From: Paraburkholderia sp.
GTDB lineage: Bacteria > Pseudomonadota > Gammaproteobacteria > Burkholderiales > Burkholderiaceae
Length of the DNA stretch: 64,000 nt
Assembly: GCF_028283785.1 (NCBI RefSeq)
Contig: NZ_JAPWKB010000021.1
Location: 1 to 64,000, forward strand
Direction: 5' to 3'
Shown here one piece after another: positions 1 through 7,831 of this stretch (position 1 is the first letter of the stretch; each line of letters begins with the position of its first letter). A program made the position numbers and the translations under genes. A model generated the notes under the pieces. That model did no database searches. It was not told the origin of the DNA and saw nothing but the letters and a program-made list of their open reading frames with translations.

Positions 1-69
1 CCTGTGCGGGACCGCACCTACTTTTCTTTGCTCGCGCAAAGAAAAGTAGGCAAAAGAAAGCGCGTTTAC
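1..69. repeat. 69-bp inverted repeat, left copy, with hairpin
   Basis: Bases 1-69 are the exact reverse complement of 2120-2188. Inside, 17-50 forms a hairpin with a 15-bp stem (CCTACTTTTCTTTGC) and a TCGC loop. Weaker inverted similarity continues to about base 150 on this side and back to about 2035 on the other. The A/T-rich palindrome looks like a dispersed repeat of Burkholderia-type genomes. The left edge may be cut by the window start. Confidence 0.85.
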
Positions 70-164
70 ACCGACACTCCGTAGCGAGTGGCGTTTATTC
101 ATTATCGGGTAGTGGTCCGCGCACGATTTGAGTTGCCGCACCGCTTGCCTTGGTGACAAATGGT

Positions 165-177
165 ATGGACGCCTCCC
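165..177 (+). repeat. Left subterminal inverted repeat of the IS
   Basis: ATGGACGCCTCCC, perfectly matched in inverted orientation by 1585-1597. It lies 125 bp upstream of the transposase start, as expected for the left end of an IS1111-group element. Confidence 0.75.
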
Positions 178-301
178 CCTCGCGAGGGCTGCTGATCGAA
201 TGGTCGGGGCGCGACCAGGAAGGTGGGTTCTCGCAACCGACGGCCTCAGATGTGCCAGAGTGGAAGTTGGGCAACGTACCACTTGAGGAAGGAGAACCCA
301 A

Positions 302-1328
302 ATGAAGCTTACTCCGGTTGGTGTCGATATTGCGAAGCAGGTGTTCCAGGTCCACTGGGTTGATCCGCAAACAGGCGAGGTCGTCAGCCGGCAGATCCGA
401 CGCGCCACGTTTCTGTCGCACTTTGCAAATCGCGCGCCGTGCCTGATCGGCATGGAAGCGTGTGGCGGTTCCCAGCACTGGGCGCGTCATCTGGAGCAGA
501 TGGGTCATCAGGTGAAGTTGATGCCGGGCCAGGCGGTCAAGGCGTTTGTGAGCGGTAACAAGAGCGACGTGGCTGATGCACGGGCAATCTGGACCGCGGT
601 ACAGCAGTCGGGCGTGAGGTCCGTGACGGTCAAGACTGAATCGCAGCAGGCCGTGCTGGCATTGCACCGGATGCGCCAGCAACTGATCAGGTTTCGCACG
701 ATGCAGATCAATGGATTGCGTGGGCTGCTGACGGAATACGGTGAAGTGATGGCGGTAGGCCGCGCCGCGCTGAACCGGGCGATGGCTGATGTGCTGGCGC
801 GCCTGGAGGCGCGTTTGCCCACGATGCTGGTGGACACGCTGCGTGAGCAGTGGCAGCGGCTTGACGTTCTCGATGAGCAGATTGCGCGAATCGAACAGCC
901 AAACTCTCGGACTGGATGAAGGAAGAGCGTGCCTGCTTAAGCAGATCGCCGACATTCCCGGCGTCGGGCTGCTGACAGCGACCGCTGCTGTGGCGACGAT
1001 GGGCGACCCCAAAGCGTTTCATTCAGGACGTGAGTTTGCGGCCTGGCTGGGTCTGGTGCCCAGACAGACCGGCACCGGCGGCCGGATCAGACTGCATGGG
1101 ATCAGCAAACGCGGTGATGTGTATCTGCGCACACTGCTGATCCACGGTGCACGATCGGTGCTCGCGCGCGCGAAAGAGCCAGGCCCGTGGATCGAGCAGT
1201 TGGGCCGGCGGCGCCCGCATAACGTGGTAATCGTTGCGTTGGCCAACAAGATGGCCCGAACGATTTGGGCGCTGCTGGCGCACGGGCGTACGTACGAGAA
1301 AGGCTATGTGAGTACGCGAGCGGCGTAA
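302..1328 (+). pseudogene. IS110-family transposase (IS1111 group), frameshifted
   Basis: This encodes a DEDD/serine recombinase of the IS110 family that excises and inserts the element under RNA guidance. The first frame (302-919, about 200 residues) carries the RuvC-like DEDD half: VGVDIAKQVF near the N-terminus, GMEACGGS near residue 60 and NKSDVADARAIW near residue 85. It ends prematurely at a TGA at 917-919. The second half continues in the next frame, joining near 895-905 and running to 1328. It holds the Tnp_20 part, IPGVGLLTATAAVATMG and RLHGISKRGDVYLRTLL with the likely catalytic serine. Joined, the product would be about 340 residues, normal for the family. No slippery heptamer is seen at the junction, so an inactivating indel, or a sequencing error, is more likely than programmed frameshifting. 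Confidence 0.85.
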
Positions 1329-1584
1329 GCGCTGCAATGACTGAATAAACCGGTTTTGCAGGAGATGGGATGTCAAAGGTTGCGCAAGGTAATTGAGTGT
1401 GATGGCACACAGGTCAGACCGGGACTCACCAAACCTGAACTGCCTTGCGGGCTAACAGCCCGTGTGTCAAGTGAGGCGTGAGCCAGCGGATTCCATCGAG
1501 GCCAGCGGGTTCGACCTGCAACAAGGCCGGATATAAAGCCGCAGCCTTCCTGTCTACCAACACACACGAAATCCCTTGGCAAAC
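1329..1584 (+). ncRNA. Candidate IS-encoded guide (seek/bridge) RNA region
   Basis: About 256 bases between the transposase stop and the right inverted repeat hold no plausible gene. In IS1111-group elements this 3' non-coding end encodes the structured RNA that pairs with donor and target DNA. Location and size fit, but the fold and RNA ends cannot be determined by eye, so the call rests on family knowledge. Confidence 0.4.
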
Positions 1585-1597
1585 GGGAGGCGTCCAT
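1585..1597 (-). repeat. Right subterminal inverted repeat of the IS
   Basis: GGGAGGCGTCCAT, the reverse complement of 165-177. With the usual 3-bp extension it puts the right end of the element at 1600. Confidence 0.75.
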
Positions 1598-1618
1598 ATA
1601 AAGGCAGTCATTAGTTCC

Positions 1619-1663
1619 GGCTGTTCGCTCCGCGACAGCCGACGGGCACAGCCCCGTCTTTTT
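1619..1663 (+). terminator. Tandem hairpins with a T-run, terminator-like
   Basis: Two adjacent short hairpins, GGCTGT/ACAGCC (1619-1640) and GACGGG/CCCGTC (1641-1658), are followed by five T residues (1659-1663). The second has the form of an intrinsic terminator on the plus strand. It lies just outside the IS and could stop read-through from it, or be part of a REP-like target sequence. Confidence 0.45.
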
Positions 1664-1760
1664 CTCTCGGCGTCATTCGCGCGCCGAACTCCGTCGGTCA
1701 CAACACCCATTTTCCTGGCATGCGCCGGTCGGGTCTCGCGCGCAAAATTCCAAGCTACGC

Positions 1761-2000
1761 GGAACGTCGAAACCATCGTGAAGGCGGGTGAACTCCGTGG
1801 CGCAAACGGGGCGTTGAGTTGGGCGCGGGAACGGTCGTGAAAGCGGGTGAATGGCGCGGCGCAAACCGGGCTGCGAGCCAACGCCGGAACGATCCTAACG
1901 ACGTGCGGATGCTGAGCCAACCGCACCTTGGGCCGGACGCCGGAACCGTCGAAACGGCGAGCAAATGACGTGGCGAAAATGGGGTTTTGAAGCAGGCTAC
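1761..2000. repeat. Degenerate tandem repeats, units of about 56-67 bp
   Basis: Units beginning GGAAC(G/C) start at 1761, 1828, 1886 and 1942. They share motifs such as GTCGTGAAAGCGGGTGAA and GGCGCAAAC with substitutions and indels. Unit lengths are 67, 58 and 56, with the last reaching about 2000. Open frames here have no recognisable protein features. The rest of 1601-2119 shows no gene. Confidence 0.6.
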
Positions 2001-2119
2001 CGCCGCGAAGCGGGCGGGATGTGCGGGCGCGGACCACCGGGAAAAACGGACCGCCGAGTCCAAACGTGCGCGGTCCACTACCCGAAAGTCAGTAGACGCC
2101 AATCGCTACGAAGCGCGAG

Positions 2120-2188
2120 GTAAACGCGCTTTCTTTTGCCTACTTTTCTTTGCGCGAGCAAAGAAAAGTAGGTGCGGTCCCGCACAGG
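2120..2188. repeat. 69-bp inverted repeat, right copy, with hairpin
   Basis: This is the exact reverse complement of bases 1-69. Bases 2139-2172 form the matching 15-bp hairpin. It closes the repeat-rich, IS-bearing segment, and ordinary genes resume about 200 bases later with the SDR gene. Bases 2189-2384 hold only that gene's leader. Confidence 0.85.
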
Positions 2189-2384
2189 GACGATCCAGGC
2201 AGACCGACGTGAAAACGGGACAACCACCCCCACAACCCTCAGCCAAACAAAAAAAACGTTCGAAAAAACCGCACATGTTAATCAACGAGACCACACGTCA
2301 AGAGCAAACCAAAAGCGCACTATATTTCCACAGCACGACCAAAGCGCACCGCAACGAACCTTAACCCCTTGTGGAGAAACCAAA

Positions 2385-3134
2385 ATGTCCCGCTTCCAAA
2401 CCAAAACCATCCTGATCACCGGCGGCAGCAGCGGCATCGGCCTGGCCGCAGCGCAGGCCTTCATCGCCGAAGGTGGCCGCGTCATCATCACCGGCCGCGA
2501 TGCCGCGGCCCTCGACAAAGCCCAGACAACCCTCGGCGCCAACGCCATCGCGATCCAGAACGATAGCGGCGCCCCCGACAGCGCCCGCGAGCTCGCGACG
2601 GCACTCAAAGCCAAAAACATCACGCTCGACGCTGTCTTCCTCAACGCCGGCGCGGCCCGGTTCGCTCCGCTCCCGGATGTCACCGAAGACCTCTGGGACG
2701 CGACCTTCAACGCAAATGTCAAAGGCCCGTTCTTCCAGATCCAGGCGCTCCAGCCGCTGCTCAATCGCGGTGCGTCGATCGTGATCAACGGTTCGATCAA
2801 CGCACGCATCGGCATGCCGTCGTCGTCGGTGTATGCGGCTAGCAAGGCGGCGGTGATCTCGCTCGCCAAAACGCTGTCCGCCGAGTTGCTGCCGCACGGC
2901 GTGCGCGTCAACGTCGTCAGCCCCGGTCCGGTTCAAACGCCGCTGTACGGCAAACTCGGCCTCGATGCCGCCGCGCTCGAAGCCACGGCCGCGCAAATCC
3001 TCAGCCAGATTCCGGTCGGCCGCTTCGGTACGCCCGAAGAAATCGCGTCCACCGTGCTGCATCTGAGCGCACCGGAATCGGCGTTTATCGTCGGTACTGA
3101 AATCATCGTCGACGGCGGTATGAGCCAACTCTGA
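2385..3134 (+). CDS. SDR family oxidoreductase
   Basis: This is a classical short-chain dehydrogenase/reductase of 249 residues that oxidises or reduces an unidentified alcohol or ketone with NAD(P)(H) in the cytoplasm. The coenzyme motif TGGSSGIG lies near residues 13-20, LNAG near residue 87 and the catalytic YAASK near residue 147, with an upstream Ser in NGSINARIG. The C-terminal IIVDGGMSQL is typical. The open frame extends further upstream, but ATG 2385 follows GTGGAGAAACC and starts the Rossmann fold correctly. It stands alone after the IS region and is followed by a hairpin at 3162-3197. The substrate cannot be told from sequence. Confidence 0.9.
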   Translation: MSRFQTKTILITGGSSGIGLAAAQAFIAEGGRVIITGRDAAALDKAQTTLGANAIAIQNDSGAPDSARELATALKAKNITLDAVFLNAGAARFAPLPDVTEDLWDATFNANVKGPFFQIQALQPLLNRGASIVINGSINARIGMPSSSVYAASKAAVISLAKTLSAELLPHGVRVNVVSPGPVQTPLYGKLGLDAAALEATAAQILSQIPVGRFGTPEEIASTVLHLSAPESAFIVGTEIIVDGGMSQL

Positions 3135-3161
3135 ACCTGTTGTCTCGCCAACCGTCACTGC

Positions 3162-3198
3162 AACGGGATCGGCCGCGCGTCGCGCGCCGATCCCGTTT
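3162..3198 (+). terminator. Hairpin downstream of the SDR gene
   Basis: AACGGGATCGG (3162-3172) pairs with CCGATCCCGTT (3187-3197) over an 11-bp stem with a GC-rich loop, followed by only a short T stretch. It lies 28 bases after the SDR stop and probably ends or stabilises that transcript. Confidence 0.55.
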
Positions 3199-3348
3199 CG
3201 CATTCGCGCTGCGGTAAGATTCTTCGCAAGCTGCCATGCACGTGAGACACGCATCGCAAGCCGTGCATGCACTCATCCAGCTCGCCCACGCGGAGCAGCC
3301 GCACCCGCACCGCAACGTCGTCAACATTCCAATTCACACCGTCCGACT

Positions 3349-5004
3349 ATGCCCGCTCAACTCTTCAACCCGTCCCGCGCCACGCACGGCATGGCCGTCG
3401 CGCCCCACTCGCTGGCCGCGCAAAGCGCTGCCGCCGTGCTCCGCGAAGGCGGTAACGCCGTCGAGGCGATGATCTCCGCTGCGGCCACGATCGCGGTCGT
3501 CTATCCGCATATGAACAGCATCGGCGGCGATGGCTTCTGGCTGATCTCGCGCCCCGGTAGCGATCCGGTCGGTATCGAGGCGTGCGGCGCGGCTGCAATG
3601 TCGGCCTCCATCGAGCGCTATCGCGAGCAAGGGTTGAACAGCATTCCGCATCGCGGACCGCTCGCGGCGAATACGGTCGCCGGCACGGTGTCGGGTTGGG
3701 ATGCGGCGTTCCAGTGGTCCAAAGCGTCGCTGGGCGGCCGCCTGCCGCTCGCGCGGCTGCTCGAAGATGCAATCGGCTACGCGTCGCACGGCGTGCCGGT
3801 CACCAGCAGCCAGTCGCGTTGCGTCGCCGCGAAGCGCGACGAACTCGCGCAGATCCCGGGCTTCGCCGACACCTTCCTGATGTCGGACGACACGCACGAC
3901 GCAAACAACGCGAACAACGCAAACGCACCCCGACGCCTGCCGCAAACCGGCGAGCGCTTCATGCAACCACGCCTCGCGGCGACGCTCGATCATCTCGCGC
4001 GCGCGGGTCTCGACGACTTCTATCGTGGCGATCTCGCACGCGGCATGGCGGCGGAACTGGCAACGCTCGGCAGTCCGGTCGCGTTGAGCGATCTCGAACG
4101 GCATCGCGCGCGTCATGTCACGCCGATGGCGCTCACGCATTCGATCGGCACGGTCTACAACATGCCGCCGCCGACGCAAGGCATCGTGTCGCTGCTGATC
4201 GTCGGGATGCTGGATCGCGTGCTGAAGGCGGGCATGGACCCGCTCGGCCCCGAGTACGTGCATGCGTGCGTCGAGGCAACCAAGCTCGCGTTCGCGATTC
4301 GCGATGCGCATGTGACCGATCCGGATTACATGGACGTCGAGCCGCAAGCGTTGCTCGATCCGGCCCATCTCGACTCGCTCGCGGCGAAGATTTCGATGGA
4401 AAAGGCGGCGGCGTGGGGCCAAGGCCTCGGTCCGGCCGACACGGTCTGGCTCGGCGCGATCGACGGCGATGGCGTCGCGGTCAGTTTTATCCAGAGCATC
4501 TATCACGAGTTCGGCAGCGGCATCGTGTTGCCGTCGTCGGGTGTGAACTGGCAGAACCGCGGTTGCGGTTTTTCGCTCGACCCGAATTCGCGCAATCCGC
4601 TGATGCCGGGCCGTCGGCCGTTCCACACGCTGAATCCGGCGCTCGCGCGGTTCGACGACGGCCGCACGCTGGTCTACGGCAACATGGGCGGCGACGGTCA
4701 GCCGCAATCGCAAAGCGCGGTATTCACGCGGATCGCGTCGTATGGATGGGACCCGCAAACGGCGATCGACGCGCCGCGCTGGCTGCTCGGCCGCACGTGG
4801 GGTCAGTCGAGCGATTCGCTGAAGCTGGAGTCGCGTTTCCCGGCGGAAACGGTCGACGCGTTGTGCCGGCTCGGACACGATGTCGATGTCCTGCAAGCGT
4901 ACGACGAGACGATGGGCCACGCGGGCGCGATCGTCCGTTTTCCGAACGGTCTGTTCGAAGGTGGCCACGATCCGCGCAGCGACGGCGCGGCGGTCGGCTG
5001 GTAA
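3349..5004 (+). CDS. Gamma-glutamyltransferase-family Ntn hydrolase
   Basis: The product (551 residues) belongs to the gamma-glutamyltranspeptidase family, whose proenzymes cleave themselves before a nucleophilic Thr. The N-terminal half has the family pattern GMAVAPHSLAAQSAA and MNSIGGDGFWL. The nucleophile region aligns as TVWLGAID with Thr at about residue 365, where true transpeptidases have TTHxSVVD, and is followed by EFGSGIVLP. The second Thr and the His are lost, so a different amide substrate is likely. Oxamate amidohydrolase (HpxW) is one known divergent member and a possible relative. No signal peptide is visible. A 9-bp tandem repeat at 3901-3927 encodes an Asn/Ala-rich loop. The GNAT gene follows after 25 bases and is probably cotranscribed. 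Confidence 0.8.
   Translation: MPAQLFNPSRATHGMAVAPHSLAAQSAAAVLREGGNAVEAMISAAATIAVVYPHMNSIGGDGFWLISRPGSDPVGIEACGAAAMSASIERYREQGLNSIPHRGPLAANTVAGTVSGWDAAFQWSKASLGGRLPLARLLEDAIGYASHGVPVTSSQSRCVAAKRDELAQIPGFADTFLMSDDTHDANNANNANAPRRLPQTGERFMQPRLAATLDHLARAGLDDFYRGDLARGMAAELATLGSPVALSDLERHRARHVTPMALTHSIGTVYNMPPPTQGIVSLLIVGMLDRVLKAGMDPLGPEYVHACVEATKLAFAIRDAHVTDPDYMDVEPQALLDPAHLDSLAAKISMEKAAAWGQGLGPADTVWLGAIDGDGVAVSFIQSIYHEFGSGIVLPSSGVNWQNRGCGFSLDPNSRNPLMPGRRPFHTLNPALARFDDGRTLVYGNMGGDGQPQSQSAVFTRIASYGWDPQTAIDAPRWLLGRTWGQSSDSLKLESRFPAETVDALCRLGHDVDVLQAYDETMGHAGAIVRFPNGLFEGGHDPRSDGAAVGW
3901..3927 (+). repeat. Short 9-bp tandem repeat inside the GGT-family gene
   Basis: GCAAACAAC, GCGAACAAC and GCAAACGCA follow one another and encode ANN-ANN-ANA. 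The stretch is A-rich against a very GC-rich gene and keeps the frame, so copy number could vary without breaking the protein. Confidence 0.7.
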
Positions 5005-5029
5005 CGCGCAACTCACAGGAGCGTGACGC

Positions 5030-5530
5030 ATGATCCAGATCCGCGAAGCCCGGTTTCCCGACGACCTCGACGCCGTGCAGACGATTTTTCGCGAGTACGC
5101 GGCGAGCCTCGGCATCGACCTTGGCTTTCAGGATTTCGATGCGGAACTGGCCGCGTTGCCGGGCAAATACGCGTCGCCGGATGGAACGGTGCTGCTGGCG
5201 ACGCGCGACGGCGAACTACTCGGTTGCGTCGCGATGCGTCCGCTCGATCCGGACGTCTGCGAGATGAAGCGGCTCTATATCCGTCCGGCGGCGCGCGGTC
5301 TGGCGCTCGGACGGCAACTCGCGGTGCGCATCTGCGAGGCCGCTGAACGGGCGGGCTATTCGCGGATCCGGCTCGACACGCTGCCTAGCATGACCGCTGC
5401 GTTGCAGCTTTACGCGTCGCTCGATTTCAAGCCGATTCCCGCGTACGTGTTCAATCCGGTCGAAGGCACGAAGTATCTGGAACGCGCGCTCGACGGCCCG
5501 CGCCGGCCAGCGCCTTCCAACGGCCGCTAG
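5030..5530 (+). CDS. GNAT family N-acetyltransferase
   Basis: This is a small (166 residues) Gcn5-related acetyltransferase that would transfer acetyl from acetyl-CoA to an amine on a small molecule or protein. The core CEMKRLYIRPAARGLALGRQL, near residues 82-102, is the acetyl-CoA motif A with the R-x-x-G-x-G-like loop. It is followed by YSRIRLDTLPSM and the C-terminal ALQLYASLDFKP strand-helix. ATG 5030 has AGGAG at suitable spacing. It lies 25 bases after the GGT-family gene. Its stop overlaps the convergent persulfide dioxygenase stop by 4 bases. The acceptor is unknown. Confidence 0.9.
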   Translation: MIQIREARFPDDLDAVQTIFREYAASLGIDLGFQDFDAELAALPGKYASPDGTVLLATRDGELLGCVAMRPLDPDVCEMKRLYIRPAARGLALGRQLAVRICEAAERAGYSRIRLDTLPSMTAALQLYASLDFKPIPAYVFNPVEGTKYLERALDGPRRPAPSNGR

Positions 5531-6600
5531 TCCGACGCGTTATCGACCGCGCGCCCTTCGGCGTGCCATCGCAGCATTCCGCCCGCCAGATTCGCGACCT
5601 GCTCGAAGCCCGCCGCACGCAAGATCACGGTGGCCTGCGCGGATCGTCCGCCTGCACGGCACACCGTCACGATGGGCCGGTCGTGCGTGAGTTGCGCGGC
5701 CTGTTCGCCAAGCTGACCCAGCGAGATCAGCCGCGCATCGTGAATGCGTCCTAACGGGCCCTCGAATTCATCCGGTTCGCGCACGTCCACCAGTTGCACC
5801 GCGTCCCGATGCTCTTCGAGCCATTGCGGATGAATCTCCCAGATGCCCGCGAACGTGTATGTCAGCGGCGCCCAGTCGGGTTCGGCCTTGCGCGTGGGAT
5901 CGATCGGCGCGAGTCCGCATTTCAGATTGGCCGGCACCGCGACGTCGAGTTGGCGCGGATGCGGCAAACGCAGATTCGTCATATAGCCGGCGAAATCGTC
6001 CTCGCACAATGAACCGCCGAGTCGCGGATTGAAGCGCTTTTCCTCGCCGACGCTGGTGACGCTCAGACCGCGATAATCGTGCGCCGGATACAGCAGACAG
6101 TTATCCGGCAACGTGAAAATCCGTTCGTGGACCGCGCGAAACAGCGCGCGCGAATCGCCGCTCTGGAAATCCGTGCGGCCGGTGCCGCGAATCAGCAGGC
6201 AGTCGCCGGTGAACGCCATGCTGCGATCGTCGAGCACGAGCGAGATGCAGCCGCCGGTATGACCGGGCGTCGCGCGCACGGTCAGATGCCGCGAGCCGAA
6301 TTCGCAGCGTTCGCCGTCCTGAAGGTAGCGGTCCGCACCTTCGGCGCCGCTGGTCGCCGAGATCGCGATGCGGCTGCCGACGCGCCGCCGGAGCAGCCAC
6401 GCGCCGGTCACGTGGTCGGCGTGAACGTGCGTGTCGATCGTATAAAGCAGGCGCAGACCGAGTTCGTCGATCAGCGCCGCGTCGCGCCGCACCTGCTCGA
6501 ACACGGGATCGATCAGCACGGCTTCGCGCAGGTCGGTGTCGCCGAGCAGGTAGGTGTAAGTGGATGACTGCTGGTCGAATAGCTGTCGAAAGATCAACAC
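5527..6600 (-). CDS. Persulfide dioxygenase-rhodanese fusion (PRF)
   Basis: A bifunctional sulfur enzyme of 357 residues. The N-terminal metallo-beta-lactamase domain (1 to about 235) is an ETHE1-type non-haem iron dioxygenase that oxidises glutathione persulfide to sulfite. It carries THVHADH, TPGHTGG and FTGDCLLIRG with the expected His/Asp ligands. The C-terminal rhodanese domain (about 250-357) has the active loop CRAGGRS with Cys314, the same cysteine number as in the characterised Paraburkholderia phytofirmans fusion, as I recall it. The start is GTG 6600 with GGAGG 8 bases upstream. It lies 89 bases downstream of the peroxiredoxin gene on the same strand, suggesting a joint sulfide/peroxide detoxification unit. 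Confidence 0.95.
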   Translation of the reverse strand: MLIFRQLFDQQSSTYTYLLGDTDLREAVLIDPVFEQVRRDAALIDELGLRLLYTIDTHVHADHVTGAWLLRRRVGSRIAISATSGAEGADRYLQDGERCEFGSRHLTVRATPGHTGGCISLVLDDRSMAFTGDCLLIRGTGRTDFQSGDSRALFRAVHERIFTLPDNCLLYPAHDYRGLSVTSVGEEKRFNPRLGGSLCEDDFAGYMTNLRLPHPRQLDVAVPANLKCGLAPIDPTRKAEPDWAPLTYTFAGIWEIHPQWLEEHRDAVQLVDVREPDEFEGPLGRIHDARLISLGQLGEQAAQLTHDRPIVTVCRAGGRSAQATVILRAAGFEQVANLAGGMLRWHAEGRAVDNASD

Positions 6601-6689
6601 GTGATGGGCCTCCGGCCTCGTGATGCGCCCGTCCGGCAGCTCGACCGCGCCGGCGTGTCGGGTCGGGCGAGTCGGACGTATTGCATCGC

Positions 6690-7343
6690 TTATTTCGGTT
6701 GTGCGACGAATCGCAGATACGGCTTCAACGTCCTGAAGCCTTCGGGATATTTTTGCCGCGCGGCGTCGTCGGTGACGGACGTGGGAATGATCACGTCGTC
6801 GCCCGGCTTCCAGTTGACCGGCGTGGCAACCGTATGTTTCGCGTTGAGTTGAAGCGCATCGAGCAGGCGCAACACTTCATCGAAATTCCGCCCGGCTGTC
6901 ATCGGATAGACGAGCATCGCCTTGACCTTTTTGTCCGGTCCGATAATGAACACCGAGCGCACGGTCGCATTATCGACGGCGGTGCGGGTGCCGCCGCTCG
7001 CGTTCGGATGAATCATGTCGTACAGCTTCGCGATGCTCAGATCGGCATCGCCGATCATCGGATAATTGATCGCGTGGCCTTGCGTTTCCTCGATGTCCTT
7101 GACCCATTTCAGATGATCGCTGACCGGATCGACGCTCAGTCCGATGACCTTGGTGTGACGCTTGTCGAATTCCGGTTTGAGTCCGGCCATATAGCCGAGT
7201 TCGGTGGTGCAGACCGGCGTGAAATCTTTGGGGTGTGAGAACAGGATCACCCAGTGGTCGCCGATCCATTCATGAAAATGGAGGGTGCCTTCGGTCGTGT
7301 CGGCCGTGAAGTCGGGTGCTTCTTCTCCTAATCTGATCGACAT
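6690..7343 (-). CDS. 1-Cys peroxiredoxin (Prx6 type)
   Basis: A thiol peroxidase of 217 residues that reduces hydrogen peroxide and organic or lipid peroxides in the cytoplasm. The peroxidatic cysteine is Cys45 in PKDFTPVCTTELG, the PxxxTxxC signature. No other cysteine is present, so it is a true 1-Cys enzyme needing an external thiol. The long C-terminal extension with PVNWKPGDDVIIP is typical of the Prx6 class. The open frame reaches further upstream, but ATG 7343 has AGGAG 8 bases before it and begins the conserved MSIRLGEEAPDF. The persulfide dioxygenase gene follows, so cotranscription is plausible. Confidence 0.95.
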   Translation of the reverse strand: MSIRLGEEAPDFTADTTEGTLHFHEWIGDHWVILFSHPKDFTPVCTTELGYMAGLKPEFDKRHTKVIGLSVDPVSDHLKWVKDIEETQGHAINYPMIGDADLSIAKLYDMIHPNASGGTRTAVDNATVRSVFIIGPDKKVKAMLVYPMTAGRNFDEVLRLLDALQLNAKHTVATPVNWKPGDDVIIPTSVTDDAARQKYPEGFRTLKPYLRFVAQPK

Positions 7344-7831
7344 GGTCGGTCTCCTGGTGGGTAGTCGGCACACGATCACGGCCGTTCCGGTGCCGGCAAT
7401 CCGGTCCGACGCACCGTGTATGAAGCGAAGTCTTAAGTGGCTCAGCGGATGCGATACCGGACGGCGGGCGTGCAATGGACGAGTACGTGCGACGAGGTTT
7501 AAAACGCGCTGGATCGCGCTTGAAATCCCTTTGTATAGCGTAGACCAAATCAGCGAATTCATCGCGCGCATGCGGCCGAAAATGCTGACTTCGACGCGTT
7601 TTTATCCGCTCCAATGCGGCCGCGCGCACATCGAAAAACAGTGAAGCCGCGCGCGATTCGCTGCGATGCGGCGCGACGCGCGGATTGGAGAGTCCCGCGA
7701 CGGTCCGGGCTTGGGGTACAGTTTCGCTTGATACGGGCCCAGCAGTCTGTGCATGACTCGAACGATTGCCCATCGATGTGCGGTTCAACGGGTCCCGAAG
7801 CAGGTAGTTGGCAAGATATTGGGAACGGCTT
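7344..7831. other. Intergenic region between divergent genes
   Basis: This 488-base stretch separates the minus-strand peroxiredoxin gene from the plus-strand hybrid kinase gene and must hold both promoters. An A/T-richer patch at about 7495-7560 is the likeliest promoter zone for the peroxiredoxin gene. No convincing gene, RNA or strong dyad was recognised. Confidence 0.5.

Larger units (their letters stand above)
158..1600 (+). mobile_element. IS1111-group (IS110 family) insertion sequence
   Basis: A 13-bp inverted repeat, ATGGACGCCTCCC at 165-177 and GGGAGGCGTCCAT at 1585-1597, brackets an IS110-type transposase gene. IS1111-group elements have subterminal repeats set about 7 bp and 3 bp inside the ends, which predicts an element of 158-1600 (1443 bp), close to the usual 1.45 kb. 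The seemingly empty 3' part (1329-1584) is where this group encodes its guide (seek/bridge) RNA. The element lies in the left arm of a larger inverted repeat. The exact outer ends are inferred from the family rule, not from an empty site. Confidence 0.8.

Noticed and set aside
890..920. Programmed frameshift in the IS transposase
   Set aside because: No slippery heptamer or following pseudoknot is evident, and IS1111-group transposases are normally a single frame.
1761..2000. Possible CRISPR array
   Set aside because: Units are degenerate along their whole length and there is no fixed repeat alternating with unique spacers, nor any cas gene.
1426..2102. Several 60-200 codon ORFs in the repeat region
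   Set aside because: They follow tandem repeats in multiple frames, have no ribosome site and show no protein features.
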